A stretch of DNA of 64,000 nt from Uranotaenia lowii. Its lineage: Eukaryota; Arthropoda; Insecta; Diptera; Culicidae. The stretch spans positions 145,640,843-145,704,842 of the forward strand of contig NC_073693.1 in NCBI RefSeq assembly GCF_029784155.1. The letters are read 5' to 3'. A program made the translations under genes and the position numbers. The notes below the pieces were generated by a model. It made no database searches, was not told the origin of the DNA, and saw only the letters and a program-made list of their open reading frames with translations. Position 1 is the first letter of the stretch. The number at the start of each line of letters is the position of its first letter. This document shows positions 35,764 to 48,480 of this stretch, piece by piece.

Positions 35764-38700
35764 CAGGGCCGGGTTAAGCCATCGGTGGGCTTAGGGCAAT
35801 CTCCTAGGGGGGCCCCTATGAATCGATTTTTTTTCAAATGCTATCCCAGAGAATATAAAACAAACGTGAAAAAGAACTGGGATGAGTTACGTATACGGTC
35901 TTCAAATAGCCATGTTGTCTGCGTAGAAGATAGTTTCTGGTATCTTCCAATTAAAACTCTCATAATGCAAACATCGCGGAAGAGTTTAAAAATTTCTCAA
36001 ATATAAAAGCTCTCATTTGCGCTGCAAAAGGCCTAATTTAATTCTATTTTTTAATACCCCTATCACCAACTAAAATTCACTGATTTAAGAAAGTTCCTGG
36101 ATAGATAATTTAAATGATTTTAATTTTAACAATGATGAATTGGGAAGTATCATGAAGATTTGAAATATATAATACAAAATTAAAAAAAAAATAAACAAAA
36201 TAGTAATATTCAAATTTCAAAGAGATAGATATCAGAGTTAAAGAATTCAAAACTTAAAATCAGGTTAATTTTAAAACCAAAATTCAGTGACTTTAATTTA
36301 ACACTATTTATACCGGAGGGGGTCAAATGACATTTTTTGAACTTCAAATGACTATAACTCCTATTGTTTTCATTTTTTCGGAAATTTTTCTTCATGACTA
36401 TTTTTATTTTCAAAATGCACGTATTTTTGCATCAAAATATTATTTTTTAAGTTTGTAGATTTCGAAATACGTATGTGGTATACCTATTTATACCGCCGGG
36501 GGTCAAATGACCCCTAACACATTTTCCGCTAAAACTCTGTTGTTTCTCAACCGATTTTTACAAATTTTATAGTTTTGGAAAGCTTGTAACGTGACTCAAA
36601 TATTTTTCCCAGACAATATTCAGCTACAATTATGGATTTCGAAGTTATTCGTAGTATAAGAAAAAACATCCAAAAAAACATGCTTCGGGAAAATAGCTGT
36701 AAGTCAGTTTATAGGAGCGCGAAAAAAAATTCATTTAGTGCCTGAAAAACCTGAAGTTAGAAGCTATACGTTGCACATATGGAAAAAAAAATTAAAATTT
36801 TTTTTAAGATCATGACCACAAAAAATGGAAAAAGTGGTGTTAAAAACGTACTTTTTAATGAACCAATCACCAAAGCTGCCCCAGTCACAGTAGAATTTTT
36901 TTTGAAAAGTGAATTGGAAAATTGACGTTATTTGTGACATTTTCGCATCTTTAGATTTATAAAACACGAAACACAGAATTTTTGACAGATATTCAAATGT
37001 AGCTGTTTTTAGACTTTTTTATCAATTTACTTTTTCTGAGACTATTCTTACACTTACGATCGGCTTTGCACTGGATTTTCAGTATGTTAACAAAATATTT
37101 AAAGAATAAGTTTATATGCTCAAGAAAGGAAATTTCATACCGATTCTAGTGATGTAATTATATTGGCGGTGCAATGCGTGACAAAAATATGATAAATAAA
37201 ATAGTGAAGTAGTTTCAGAATTTTGAAAAGTCAGCACCAATTCCTGCTTGGCAGACGGGCGCTGTGGGTGGTAATATTTCACAACTATTTTGCACACGAA
37301 GACGGGCGAAAGGAAACGAAAAAACAAACGAGCATTCGCTCAAATTTTCTGGTTTTACTTTCAGAAATATATTTATCATATTTTTGTCACGCATTGCACC
37401 GCCAATATAATTACATCACTAGAATCGGTATGAAATTTCCTTTCTTGAGCATATAAACTTATTCTTTAAATCTTTTGTTAACATACTGAAAATCCAGTGC
37501 AAAGCCGATCGTAAGTGTAAGAATAGTCTCAGAAAAAGTAAATTGATAGAAAAGTCTACAAACAGCTACATTTGAATATCTGTCAAAAATTCTGTGTTTC
37601 GTGTTTTATAAATCTAAAAATGCCAAAATGTCAGAAATAACGTCAATTTTCTAATTCACTTTTCAAACAATTTCTACTGTGACTGGGACAGCTTTGGTGA
37701 TTGGTTCATTAAAAAGTACGTTTTTACACCACTTTTTTTACATTTTTTGTGGTCATGATCTTAAAAAAAATTTTAATTTTTTTTCCATATGTGCAACGTA
37801 TAGCTTCTAACTTCAGGTTTTTCAGGCACCAAATGAATTTTTTTTTCGCGCTCCTATAAACTGACTTACAGCCATTTTCCCGAAGCATGTTTTTTTGGAT
37901 TTTTTTTTCTTATACTACGAATAACTTCGAAATCCATAATTGTCACGTTACAAGCTTTCCAAAACTATAAAATTTGTAAAAATCGGTTGAGAAACAACAG
38001 AGTTTTAGCGGAAAATGTGTTAGGGGTCATTTGACCCCCGGCGGTATAAATAGGTATATACAAAGTGCCGGTATGTTTAGTGTTAAATTATTATTCCAAA
38101 AAAAGTTTTGTAAAACAAAATATAAATCAAAGTTACAATCAGAGCCAAAGCAAAATTTTCACAAAATGTGAATTTCATTTTTATATCTTTGAAACATAAA
38201 AAAAACAAAACGTTTTCATGAGATGTTAATGAATATGCTTCTCATCAGATAAAAAAAAAACTTATCAAATTGTTATTCTAAATGTGACAAGAGTTTCATC
38301 CGATGCCCTCAAAGCCAAAGGGGTATAAGTGCAAAAATGATCGTTTGAAAAAAAAAATTCAGAACTGAGATTAAATTATTAAAACACATAATCAGTTAGC
38401 CTTGAAAAAAGCCAGATAAGGCATCCAAATTAGTTCAGTACCTTAAACAAAGATACTAAGTTCTCAAAATTCAGAAAAACCATGAAATTGAACTTCAGTA
38501 ACTGAAGAAACAACACAAGAGTAGAGAATTTCAATGAATAGAATGTGGATGACGAAAAGATTAATAACATAGAAATACTCATGTTAAGAGAATCACTCAA
38601 AGATATTTGCAACTTTAATATGAGATTGTTTTCACGAAAATTTGAGAATGATGATTTGGAAAATGATATGCTGAGTTAAGGATATTTACTTCAGTAGATG

Positions 38701-38977
38701 ATAAAATTTTGGTTAAATGAAAATGTTTCAATACGAATTTCACGTCTAAGACAGAAATTGGGATGGAAATTCAATAAAGAAACTCTGTACTGTCGATTGG
38801 TCCAATTTAGGCAACTACAACTTTTTACTGATTTTATTTTTGAATATCGGGAGGGAAAAGGATTTAGAAATTATCAACCAACGGAAATTTCAATAAAAAT
38901 GATTGAAAAGTGAAAAGTTATGTTAATACCCGGTATTAAACCGGAGACTGCCCGGGTAAAATTCTGAAATGTCTATC
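35764..38977. mobile_element. second hAT-like copy, right end lost, invaded by a TTAA palindrome
   Basis: It starts CAGGGCCGGGTTAAGCC with a GGGGGGCCCC subterminal block, then follows the interior of the 26354-28453 element in order, up to the ACCCGGTATT...GCCCGGGTAA block and 'attctgaaatg' (38930-38970). There the match stops. The GC-rich right terminus is absent. The element at 36302-38082 interrupts it. Confidence 0.75.
36302..38082. mobile_element. 1781-bp TTAA-flanked near-full palindrome
   Basis: TTAA at 36298-36301 and 38083-38086. The ends CACTATTTATACCGG and CCGGTATGTTTAGTG are imperfect mirrors. Arms of about 700 bp (36479-37198 and 37373-38062) pair closely around a loop of about 175 bp. 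The string TATTTATACCG followed by GGGGGTCAAATGAC occurs at 36307 and again, better conserved, at 36484, and inverted at about 38020-38055. It has no transposase. TTAA points to a piggyBac-like mover, although CACT is not the usual CCY end. Confidence 0.82.
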
Positions 38978-39650
38978 TGTTCACGATTGATTTTCAATTA
39001 ATTTTTCAGGATGAATTCAGTTAGTTCGGGCATGGAATGTCATCAATATTGTGATTCCTTGAGAATTTCATCATTAAAAAAAATTGAAAATTAAAAGACG
39101 TTAAAAAATCGCCACTTCTTCCATCTATGTTAGATTCTTGAAAACTAAACTTTTTTCCTCTTCATGTATTCATCATTGCTCTTTTTTTTTAAACTTTAAC
39201 TCAAAACTTGAACCAACACTCAGTATCAGACGTCAGAAACAAGTATTTGATTAATTATATTTGAACACAAGAAGCTTCGAAAATAAATACTTTATTCTCA
39301 AAAAAAAAAGTGAGTTTGTTTGAGAGTTTTGAACCAGATATTGGAACTTAGAAAAAATATAATCACATATTCCTTTGTCCTGAATCAAAGGCACTAAAAT
39401 TATTTATAGACTCTAAAAACGCGTAAATTTAAGTATAAAATAGAAATAACTCTAATTTTCTACGTAATTTGAGAGTTTCCAATGCCTTTTTGCAAAAAAA
39501 AAGATTTTTAACTCTTTGGTTTGAAGTTGCTGTGAATCATAATTTGATGAATATTTTTAGTGTTCTAATTTTATTTGATCAGAAATTAAGCATTCATGTT
39601 ATGATAAACATTATGAAATGTGAATTAAATGAAAGATCATATAAATCAGA
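38978..39650. other. AT-rich DNA, nothing assigned
   Basis: No repeat partner, element end or credible frame seen. Confidence 0.25.
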
Positions 39651-39653
39651 GTA

Positions 39654-40021
39654 GGCAATCAAATGCTTTTCAGGTAACAGATATTGGAAAACAGAACAAC
39701 TTTGACGAAAACCGTAACTTCGTATCTTATCAGGCGAAAAAGTTATTAGCTGTTTAACAGGGGTATGCCTTTTGACATTGATAATCAATAAGTTCAATTG
39801 ACATAACTGTGTGTGCCCTGCGATGTATTGCATGAAAAGTAGCCATGCAATATCTCGCTAGGCACCCATCAGTAGTGTCAATTTAATTTATTGTGAAACC
39901 AATGTTAAAAGACAAACCCCTATTAATCAGCTAATAACTTTTTTGTCTAATAATATACGAAGTTATGGGCTGAACGAAGTTGTTCAGGGGAAAATATTCT
40001 TATGAAAATTCATAAATTGCC
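39654..40021. repeat. 368-bp foldback palindrome
   Basis: Left arm 39654-39835 and right arm 39845-40021 are reverse complements with about one difference per five to ten bases. Shared blocks are 'aaaaagttattagctg', 'taacttcgtat' and, at the centre, TGCATG. No clear flanking duplication. An old small foldback MITE. Confidence 0.65.
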
Positions 40022-40955
40022 AAAAATGTATAAGCAGGTTCGGTACCACAGAAGAAACAGAAAAGATGTTTTTTTTTCAATACGAAATATTCAATTTTCC
40101 CCTTCAGCGTAAGGGGTGTATTTTCCCCTTCAGTAAAAGTTTAAATTTTCTCATGTAAACGGTTCTTAAAAATTCTACAAAAAACCATTGATGAGTTTTG
40201 AACAATATCGAAGCTTTTTAGAACCCAGGGTTTAAGAATTTCAAAAATGACCTTAAATCGACTCAGTCTAATGTGCCATGTCTGCAAATTTGGCATACGG
40301 CAAAGAAAACTTCTGACATGATTTTGGCGAAAAATGAAAAACAATTCACTAAAACTGCGTGAAATGGTGACATCAGAACATTTTTTAGCTCTCTTATCGG
40401 TTAACCTAAAATGGACATAACAATGTCTAGAATCCTCTGTAAACGAAGAAAACACTGTTAAACGGAAGAAAAATCATTTTCAAGTTTATCCCAGAAGATA
40501 TTCGCTTTCAGCTCCGGCTGAAAATCAAAAACCAAAACTAATAAATTTCCTCGATAAGTTTAGCTCCTAGAGGAAAGTACCAACATTAAAATTTCTAATT
40601 TGACAGAAATATTATTGAAAAAAGTCCGAAATCTGCCCGATTCACCCCACTTTGTGAACAACAGTCCAATTTTATGAAAAAATATAACCGTTTACCCTCT
40701 ACTTACATGATACTTACTTTTTTGTGAAAATTCAAAGGCTCATCAAAGTTTGCCGGGTCAGTTGGTTTTTCAATATATTAATCCTCCATCGGGTAAGACG
40801 GTGTAAGTTTTAATTTACAATAATAAAACCAATAAGATATTTAACCAGCATTAATTTCACTTTGTGATAAAGTACAAGTTCTTTGACCAATTCAAATTAA
40901 ACACAAATAATTTATCTTTTAGAAAATTTAGAAAATTAGAATTCTGTGAATATTT
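40022..40955. other. AT-rich DNA, nothing assigned
   Basis: A short 'ttgccgggtcagttgg' string (about 40750) resembles the Helitron 3' end seen at 3578 but lacks CTAG. Otherwise no feature. Confidence 0.25.
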
Positions 40956-40959
40956 TTAA

Positions 40960-41152
40960 CCAACTCGAGACCCTTTATCGGAACAATCATTCATTGTGAG
41001 TTGACTATTGCTCTGAAAAATAATATCCCTATATCGACGGAGTCCGCAATTTAAAAAAAATATATTGAAAATTGATTTGAAGAAAATACTACTACATAAA
41101 ATTTATCTATGATTAAAGTGCTAGGATTTGCTAGGCCTCCGTCTTGAATGGG
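40960..41152. mobile_element. 193-bp TTAA-flanked MITE, copy 2 (inverted relative to copy 1)
   Basis: TTAA at 40956-40959 and 41153-41156. The left end CCAACTCGAGACC and the right end CTCCGTCTTGAATGG mirror each other. The GGCCTCCGTC and 'attgtgagt' blocks match 32366-32607 in reverse. Confidence 0.72.
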
Positions 41153-41156
41153 TTAA

Positions 41157-43313
41157 AATTAAAATCTCAAATCAAAGAACGAAATCTTTAAAATGAATCT
41201 AATTTTTTTTATTTTTTGTTTCTGTTGGTTTAGGTTACCAAACTGACTCTGATTAAATATTAAATTTCAATTTTGAATTAAGAATTAATACTTTGAAACT
41301 ACGATCACCTGAAATTCTCACATTGATATGTTCATCTTGATTATAAAACTAAATTTCGAGCTGAGGATGAATCTTATAATTTTATTTGAATTTGGTGCCT
41401 GAATCCTGTCGTTTGAACCTGAGTTCAAAATCTGAATTCTGAATTTGACAACGATTTTTTAAGTTAAGTTCCAGATAATTATATATATTAGTTATTCATA
41501 GAAATGCGTAATTTGTATGAAAACCCTCTTATTAGTATTTTGAATTTTCGGATTTTAATGTGAATTTTTTCTCCAGTTACATATTTATTTAAAATTCAAT
41601 TTGTAAATCTAAATAAAAAATCCGAATGATGTAGCTGTTTCTGGATCACCAATAAGAAACATGCTTCAGCAAAAATTCTGTGAAAGCCTACTTGGTTGAA
41701 TGATTCAACTGAATCAAAGCATGCGAAAGATTCCTTTTCATTCAACCACGAAAATTTGATTTGTTGTAATAGTTGTTATTTTAATTTTTTCACGTTCTAA
41801 AATGTTGAGTTTTGGATATGGCAAATGCATCTAGTTGAAGTTTAAAATGCAAAACCAAGATTCGAATTTGACAAAAAAAACTAAATGCAGAATCCATACC
41901 TGATCACAGACAACGAATTTTAATGTGCTTAAGCAAATTTGGAATATAGAGTCGATCTTGGGTTTTTTCGACCGAGAATTCCCGGTAATCAAACAATTTC
42001 GGCAATTCCCGAATTCCAGGAAACGATAAAAAAATCCCGAGAATTCCCGATCATAACAAATCGAGCTATATTTTCGGAAAATAACACTACGTAAATTATT
42101 GTTCTACCTTGGTTTATAATTAGGGCTGATTTTTTTTAAAACAAGAAACAGCACAAGAAAATATGGAATTCTCTATTTGGCATTTTTCATTATTTAGAAC
42201 TTTCGTTTCGCAAACTGTGTGCAGTATTTAGCAAAATCATCGGCAGAGAGCTAACACTATTTGAAAACTACCATATTTCATGGATAACCTTTCTAGCTAA
42301 TCCAATATCATCGATGGTGGAAAATCTTTCTCAATTTTATCCAGTTTTTGTAGCAAGAAGCAATCAATTTTTTTGGTTAGGAGCTACAGACTCCGTTCGA
42401 TTTTGGAAATACACAGTACAGAATAAGGCGAAAAATTATGTTAGTACAGAATACTATAAATTTATGATTTCGTATGCAGTAAAGAGGGGTTATAACAACA
42501 TACAGGCCGTATAATTTCTGATTATTTTCCCCAATATCTGCCAATATCAAAATTTTTCATTAAAAACAATGAATGAAGCACTTTAAACCTGTTCTTTATT
42601 TCGAAACACATCAGTCAATTTTAAATAATATTTTAAGTTTAAAAAAAATTGTACATGTTAATTTTGATGTAATTTGCTCAAATAATTATGACGCAAAATA
42701 CCTATGCATAAAATTAAGTTTTCGTTCGATTTTGCAAATAATGTAAACAAAATCGGGTCACATCTGGACAATCTAAGGCAAGCTAAGTCTTATTTTATTG
42801 GAATTCGTTATTCGGAAATAAATTTTTATCAAAAAGTGAAAGTTTTTTTTGAAAAACTTTAGTAAAATTGTGGACCTGGAATAAGATTTCGAGATTTTGG
42901 TTTAAGTTCTTAGTCGAGATTATTACTCTTGAATCATTTTAGTGGTTAACCAATATTTTAATAATAATTTGAAATTTTGAGTGCAGAGAAGAATTGCCCA
43001 TAGCTAAATAAAAAAATCCATTTCGGTATATTCCAGATTACATACCTGCTTCACAGCAAAAATTTATTAAACCGATTATACTTACTATTCAAAGCACGCA
43101 TCGCTTACAGCTTGACACTTCTTATGATAATTCAGATGATTGGAAAACATTTCGGTTACATCACTGTTACAGTTTTTATTTAAAAATGAAGTTGGCACAC
43201 ACAATAATTTTAATAATGATTATATTTTCAATTTTAACATTCAGCAGATTTCTAGTTCTACATAAACAATTGAGAGGAATTATATTAAAGGCAATCAAAA
43301 TTTAAGGAGTGTA
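41157..43313. other. AT-rich DNA with one TTCCCGG-rich fragment
   Basis: Bases 41960-42055 carry repeated AATTCCCGG / 'cccgaga' blocks like those at 14268-14335. The rest has no feature. The 66-codon frame at 42314-42514 has no recognisable motif. Confidence 0.3.
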
Positions 43314-44762
43314 TTAAAAAAATGCAACACTTTGTTTTGTGAATAACTTTTGACTGCGTGGATGAAAATTTTCAGCGAAGTTATCTGAAAATGTTATGTA
43401 TATTACATCACATAGTTGTGATTTTCTGTTAAATGAGCGTCGAATGAAAAAAATTTCTGAATTAAATTTTTGGGCAACACGTGCGTCATCTATACCGCAT
43501 ACTATGAACAACCTTTTTTTCAAATCAATGCCTTTTTTATGAGGTTTGCTGTTTCCTGAAGCTTGACCTCAAAAATAACACAAAATTTTGAATTTCCTCC
43601 TTCGGCACAGAAACAACATATTTGACTGCATATCACTCCACCACCGTTTTTGAATAATGGCTACTTAAACGAAATTTAAACTTTGTGGGACCTATTGATG
43701 TGCTTTGCAGAGAAAATGGTTGCATTTGGAGGCAGTCTTCTTAGTATTTTTAGCCATTCATCATGTCAATCGTTATGGAAGACTAAGTAACCTGCAGTTT
43801 ACTACTGACTATTAGACATTAAATTTTTAAATTTTTATCCTTGTTAAGCTCCGGAAAATACAGAGGAGACATGTTAACGATAAAATTCTGGTTGGATTTC
43901 GTTTCGCTGTCCATTACCATTTTTTTAAAAATATCTCTCCACTAGCAGCCCAAATTTTTTGCGCACGATTCGACCACCATATTTCGTTTATATTATCGGT
44001 GGGCAGCTTTTCTACATTGTAGAAATGAAGTCAGACCGATTAATAAGTCAGCAAGACAAGTAAAAAAAATGACTTTTTTATCACTTCCTCTACTCATATT
44101 TTCGGATTGAGCTTGAAAAATCCTCTCACACTCCTGGGGATTTTTTTTTATTATCTGACGGGTTTGCGCCGGGGGTCTTCAGATTTTCCCCAAAATTGAA
44201 AATTTGGTTCATTTTTGCGACTTAAAAACACATGTATTTTTTCAGATTTCTAACATTTTTATTTTTTGAGTTAGCTTCGGTTAGATTTTTTTGTAAATAA
44301 AAAATAACCATTTTTCAAAGCTACATAACTCTGTTGTTTCTCAACGGAAATAAGAAAATAGCACATCAAAATGCGTTGAAATTTTATCAGCTTTCCAAAT
44401 AGAATAGTTGAAAAAAATTAAATAATGACCTTCAACATGAAAAGTTGTAAATAAACTTTAAATGGCGTCTAAAAGTACCGTCTGCACCACCGAATATTTT
44501 GCAAAAAATACCATTGTATAGCTCAATTCATGATGCAACTTTCATCTGAAGACACCAAAGTGGGCCATTAATACCTTGAAGAGTTATGAAAGAAATAATG
44601 ACAATAAATCTCTTTTTTTGCATCGAAAACAAACAATGGTCGAACAACTGCACTCACATATGGAGATAGCAAGCACTTCTAACAACATGTAAACAAAAGA
44701 ACTTATCAAAGTTGGTAAAAAACACTATTTTTTCGTCCTTTTCAGACTGCCCCTACTCGCAT

Positions 44763-45974
44763 AACAGTCCCATATGAATTTTTGTCATTTTAGGTCAACA
44801 TAAGGCTTCAACATAAAAGACTAAAAAAAGAGGTTTTGTTCTAGAAATTTCGAAAAAAAATTTCAATTCGTGGCTGTCCTATATGAAATATACCTGAATA
44901 ACAGTCCCATATGTGAAATACCACGGATTTGGTTACTTTTCAATGTTTCTTTCGGCGAAATAGTCTTTGTTTTATTGCTTTGAATCATTTAAACATTTTT
45001 TTAACTCACTTGATGTTGAATGATGCACACTAGTTTTCGAAGGCAGGTCTGACTTTCTTAGGAATGACTTCCTGAGCGAAAAACTATCGGATGCAATCAA
45101 AAATCGTAAAAAGGTTCAACTTACAATGTGGAATTCATGATATTTTTTCGCAAAAGTATGTTTCTTATTCTGATAATTGCATTTAGAAGTTCAAAAAAGA
45201 TCAAATTTAAGTCTTAGAAAGTAGCTTGGTGAGAAAAATATATTTTGTATGGGACTGTTATGCTAGTATAAGGTTGCCAGAATTTTTTCTACTCTCATCC
45301 GGGCCTAGCAATTCCGGGCATTTTTTCAAAAAAACCTGGCAAAATCCGGGCATGGATTTCAATTTTTCAAATCCAAAAACCGGGCAAAAACCGGGCAAAA
45401 TTTAGTAGTTGTTATATATAAAAGCAATGAAAAAATGCAAAAGAAAAATAAATTAATATTTTATTAATGTTATTGCAGACTTCCAAAAACTTATTGGAAC
45501 ACTTAAATATTTAATGGTTTATAAAAGTAAATCAGCGAAATTATTTGAAACAACCGTTGAAAATTTACATACCGTTAATCGATTTTTCTGAAACTTACTC
45601 AAAAACTTTGATTTTTTTGGTTACTTTGTAAAAATTGTGATAAAATCCGGGCAATATCCGGACTTTTTTCACGATATCCGGGCAACCGGGCCGGACCGGA
45701 CTTTCTCGAAATTTTGCATCAAATATCCGGGCAAACCCGGATAAAACCGGGCAATCTGGCAAGCTTATGCTAGTAGATTCGAAAAAGGTTTCAAATATGG
45801 TCGATTAACAGTCCCATAATGAATAATTTCGAAAATTTCAGGCCTAACGATTTATTATGACAACCTAGAAACGATTTTCGTTTATGCTGAAAGTGGTGGT
45901 CACAATTTAAAAATATATTCCAAAACAGAAAAAGCTGATTGTCTCGCTTGCTTATTTTTGCATATGGGACTGTT
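44763..45974. repeat. inverted unit bounded by ACAGTCCCATATG motifs
   Basis: AACAGTCCCATATG or a close variant occurs at 44763 and 44899 (plus), about 45248 (inverted), 45807 (plus) and 45961 (inverted). The outermost pair is convergent, as expected for terminal inverted repeats of a small element nested in the loop of the 44136 foldback. Confidence 0.5.
45270..45766. mobile_element. 497-bp GGTTGCCAG MITE with 10-bp target duplication
   Basis: The ends AAGGTTGCCAG and CTGGCAAGCTT mirror each other at 10 of 11 bases. The flanks ATGCTAGTAT (45260-45269) and ATGCTAGTAG (45767-45776) match at 9 of 10. The interior has many CCGGGCAAAA and ATCCGGGCA blocks pointing inwards from both sides. Same end type and duplication length as 4242-5138, with unrelated interior. 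Confidence 0.82.
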
Positions 45975-47643
45975 ATGAAAGAAGCCCCTTCTGTTGCAGA
46001 TTGTTGCAGCTTAACTGACTTCATGTTATATTTGAAAATCTAATAACGTATTCGTTTATACCCAGTTTTGCACCAGGTCATAACAAGCTATGCACATTTT
46101 ACTGTCATTTTTAGAAGTTTATGCGCTAAGCTTTGCATCCGTAATTCCCCAGATTTGATTTAAAATGGACGGTGGAACACTGAAGATTCGTGTGTGAGCG
46201 ATCGAGGTAGCAAAACACTAACGATGAATTATGTTCGTTCTAGTATGGTAAACCTCGAAACTGGGCGAATGTAGAAAACGAATAATAAAAGTATCATATT
46301 TTCATCATTTTACAGTCTGGGCTGGCCATACTGAGCTCTTTGATTATTTCTGCAACATTTGTGCCACTTTCTCATACTTTTTTGATCAATGGGAAAGGAT
46401 TTTGGTGTCCAGTGCTTAGCTCCCGATATAAAAACTATGTAAAGCACGTCTATATTTCATTTTTTTATCACATTTTTGTGATCCCAAACACAGGGACTGA
46501 ACCTTCTACTATTGGCACTGATTATGCTTCACAATGATCTTTGATCGAAAAATTAATAAGTTATATAGTATATGACCAGGTTGTAAAAGCAACATTCCCA
46601 TTATTAGTTATATCACTTAAACAATACGATACTCAGAATTTTGGTTAAAATTTAAAGTCAGTTTTGCTGCAAACACTCTGCAAAGCACGAAAAAGTAGTG
46701 TTTTATACCTGCTTTGGTAAGTTCTTTTGTTTCCATGTTGTTAGAAGTGCTTGCTATCTCGATATGTGAGTGCAGTTGTTCCACCATTGTTTGTTTTCGA
46801 TTCAAAAAAAAAGAGATTTATTGTCATTATTTCTTTCATTACTCTTCAAGGTGTTAATGGCCCACTTTGGTGTCTTCAGGTAAAAGTTGCATCATGAATC
46901 GAGCTATACAATGGTATTTTTTGTAAAATATTCGGTGGTGCAGACGGTACTTTTAGACGCCATTTAAAGTTTATTTACAACTTTTCATGTTGAAGGTCAT
47001 TATTTAATTTTTTTCAACTATTCTATTTGGAAAGCTGATAAAATTTCAATGCATTTTGATGTGCTATTTTATTATTTCCGTTGAGAAACAATAGAGTTAT
47101 GTAGCTTTGAAAAATGATTATTTTTTATTTACAAAAAAATCTAACCGAAGCTAACTCAAAAAATAAAAATGTTAGAAATCTGAAAAAATACATGTGTTTT
47201 TAAGTCGCAAAAATGAACCAAATTTTCAATTTTGGGGAAAATCCTAAGACCCCCGGCGCAAATTGTCAGATAATAAAAAAAAATCCCCTCCTCTCACTTA
47301 ACGGAATAAACAGTCTTCATTTTTATTCAAATTTTAACTCACGGTTAGGTTCTCTAGGAATTATTAAACAATTTACCCATGTAAACTTTGGTCGAATAGT
47401 TGATTTCCAGCTGTTTTTGGGTCTCCCACTGGGACTTTTTTGGATTTTTTACAATCCTGCCCAAAAAGATTTTGTCAATGAACTTCAGTATTGGACGCTA
47501 TCTCAAAAACCACTTGACAGATGATCACAAAATTTCGTACAAGTACATAGTTAATTACTATGTAGCTATGCTGAAAATTTAATCAATTTTCGTTCATACA
47601 TTCAAAAGTTATTCACAAAACAAAGTGTTGCATTTTTTTCGAA

Positions 47644-48480
47644 TATATTTCTTACCTCATGATAATCATTTTATTAATAACTTTGTGCAGCAACATAGCC
47701 TAATGACAAAATTCTTAGTAGCAATCTGTTTAACCCAACAACAACCATAAGTTTCAAATAAATGGTCTTGAGTTACTTTCAAGCTTCTAAACCAGTAACT
47801 CCAGCAATCTCTTCAAACCTCTTCCCCAAATTCATTGTCCCATTTGCCTAGCAGTGTAAACTTTTGTCAGCCCTTAGAAAAGAAGGGGAAAATATTAAAA
47901 CCTTTTCCCAAGAAGCAGGAAAGTCTTCCGAGCGGCTTGTAAAAAGAATCCTCAACCTCGAACCTACACAGCAGCAGCAACGCATAAAGAGATTAGCTCT
48001 AATGAGTTTTCTTTTAACAGGTAAAGCTATTTCACCACCCTCGCTCCAAATTATTTCCAAATGGATTGGGAGAATTTTTTGAATAAGAAAAGGTTATGCT
48101 GGAAAAAAAAAAACATCTCGTAAAATTGCCGCTTGAGTTTGCTTGTGTTGAAATGAAATTACCTTTTTAAGAACGTTGTTGATGTGGAAATCTTTTTTTT
48201 TTTCAGATTTCTTCCGGTGATTGCAAACTCTAAAAAAATGGTTTCAATAAGCAAAAGGTTTAAGGGATGTTATTGGGAAAAAAATTTAGCATTTATCGAT
48301 TGGAATGAGATTCCTGGTCTGGAAAGGAAAACTTAACAAAGGAAAACATTCTTCCAGGGGCATTTTAGGAAAATTCTCCAACTATACCACATGAAAGGCT
48401 ATAAAAATAAATAAAAAATATTGGTCAAGAAAAGGGTCTTCTGTTGCCCAAAAAAGCCTATCCTTTCGCTAACAAAGATA
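47644..48480. other. unassigned DNA, partly less AT-rich
   Basis: A 72-codon plus-strand frame (47864-48082) has a Lys/Gln-rich, exon-like composition but no known motif. No repeat partner. Confidence 0.2.

Larger units (their letters stand above)
44136..47288. mobile_element. inner foldback with 610-bp arms
   Basis: Arms 44136-44745 and 46676-47288 are close reverse complements, starting GGGGATTTTTTTTTATTATC. Near the inner edge both arms share a block around 44640-44700 / 46720-46790. The pairing stops sharply after CAG at 44745. The 62-codon frame on the minus strand (46617-46805) lies in the arm and is probably fortuitous. Confidence 0.7.
43314..47643. mobile_element. 4.3-kb nested foldback, outer Tc1/mariner-like ends
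   Basis: The outer ends AAAAAAATGCAACACTTTG and their mirror are flanked by TA (43312-43313 and 47644-47645). Outer arms of about 150-200 bp pair loosely. Inside lie the 44136-47288 foldback, the 44763-45974 inverted unit and the 45270-45766 MITE. The size is therefore mostly nested insertions. Confidence 0.65.

Noticed and set aside
36764..37456. Open frames on both strands around 36.8-37.5 kb
   Set aside because: They are mirror images of each other in the arms of the 36302-38082 palindrome.
36298..38086. Virus-derived insertion
   Set aside because: No protein similarity was seen; the TTAA flanks and palindrome explain it as a DNA transposon derivative.
44630..46805. Short frame repeated in two inverted places
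   Set aside because: Both lie in the arms of the 44136-47288 foldback, and the left copy stops after about 18 codons; duplication explains the similarity.
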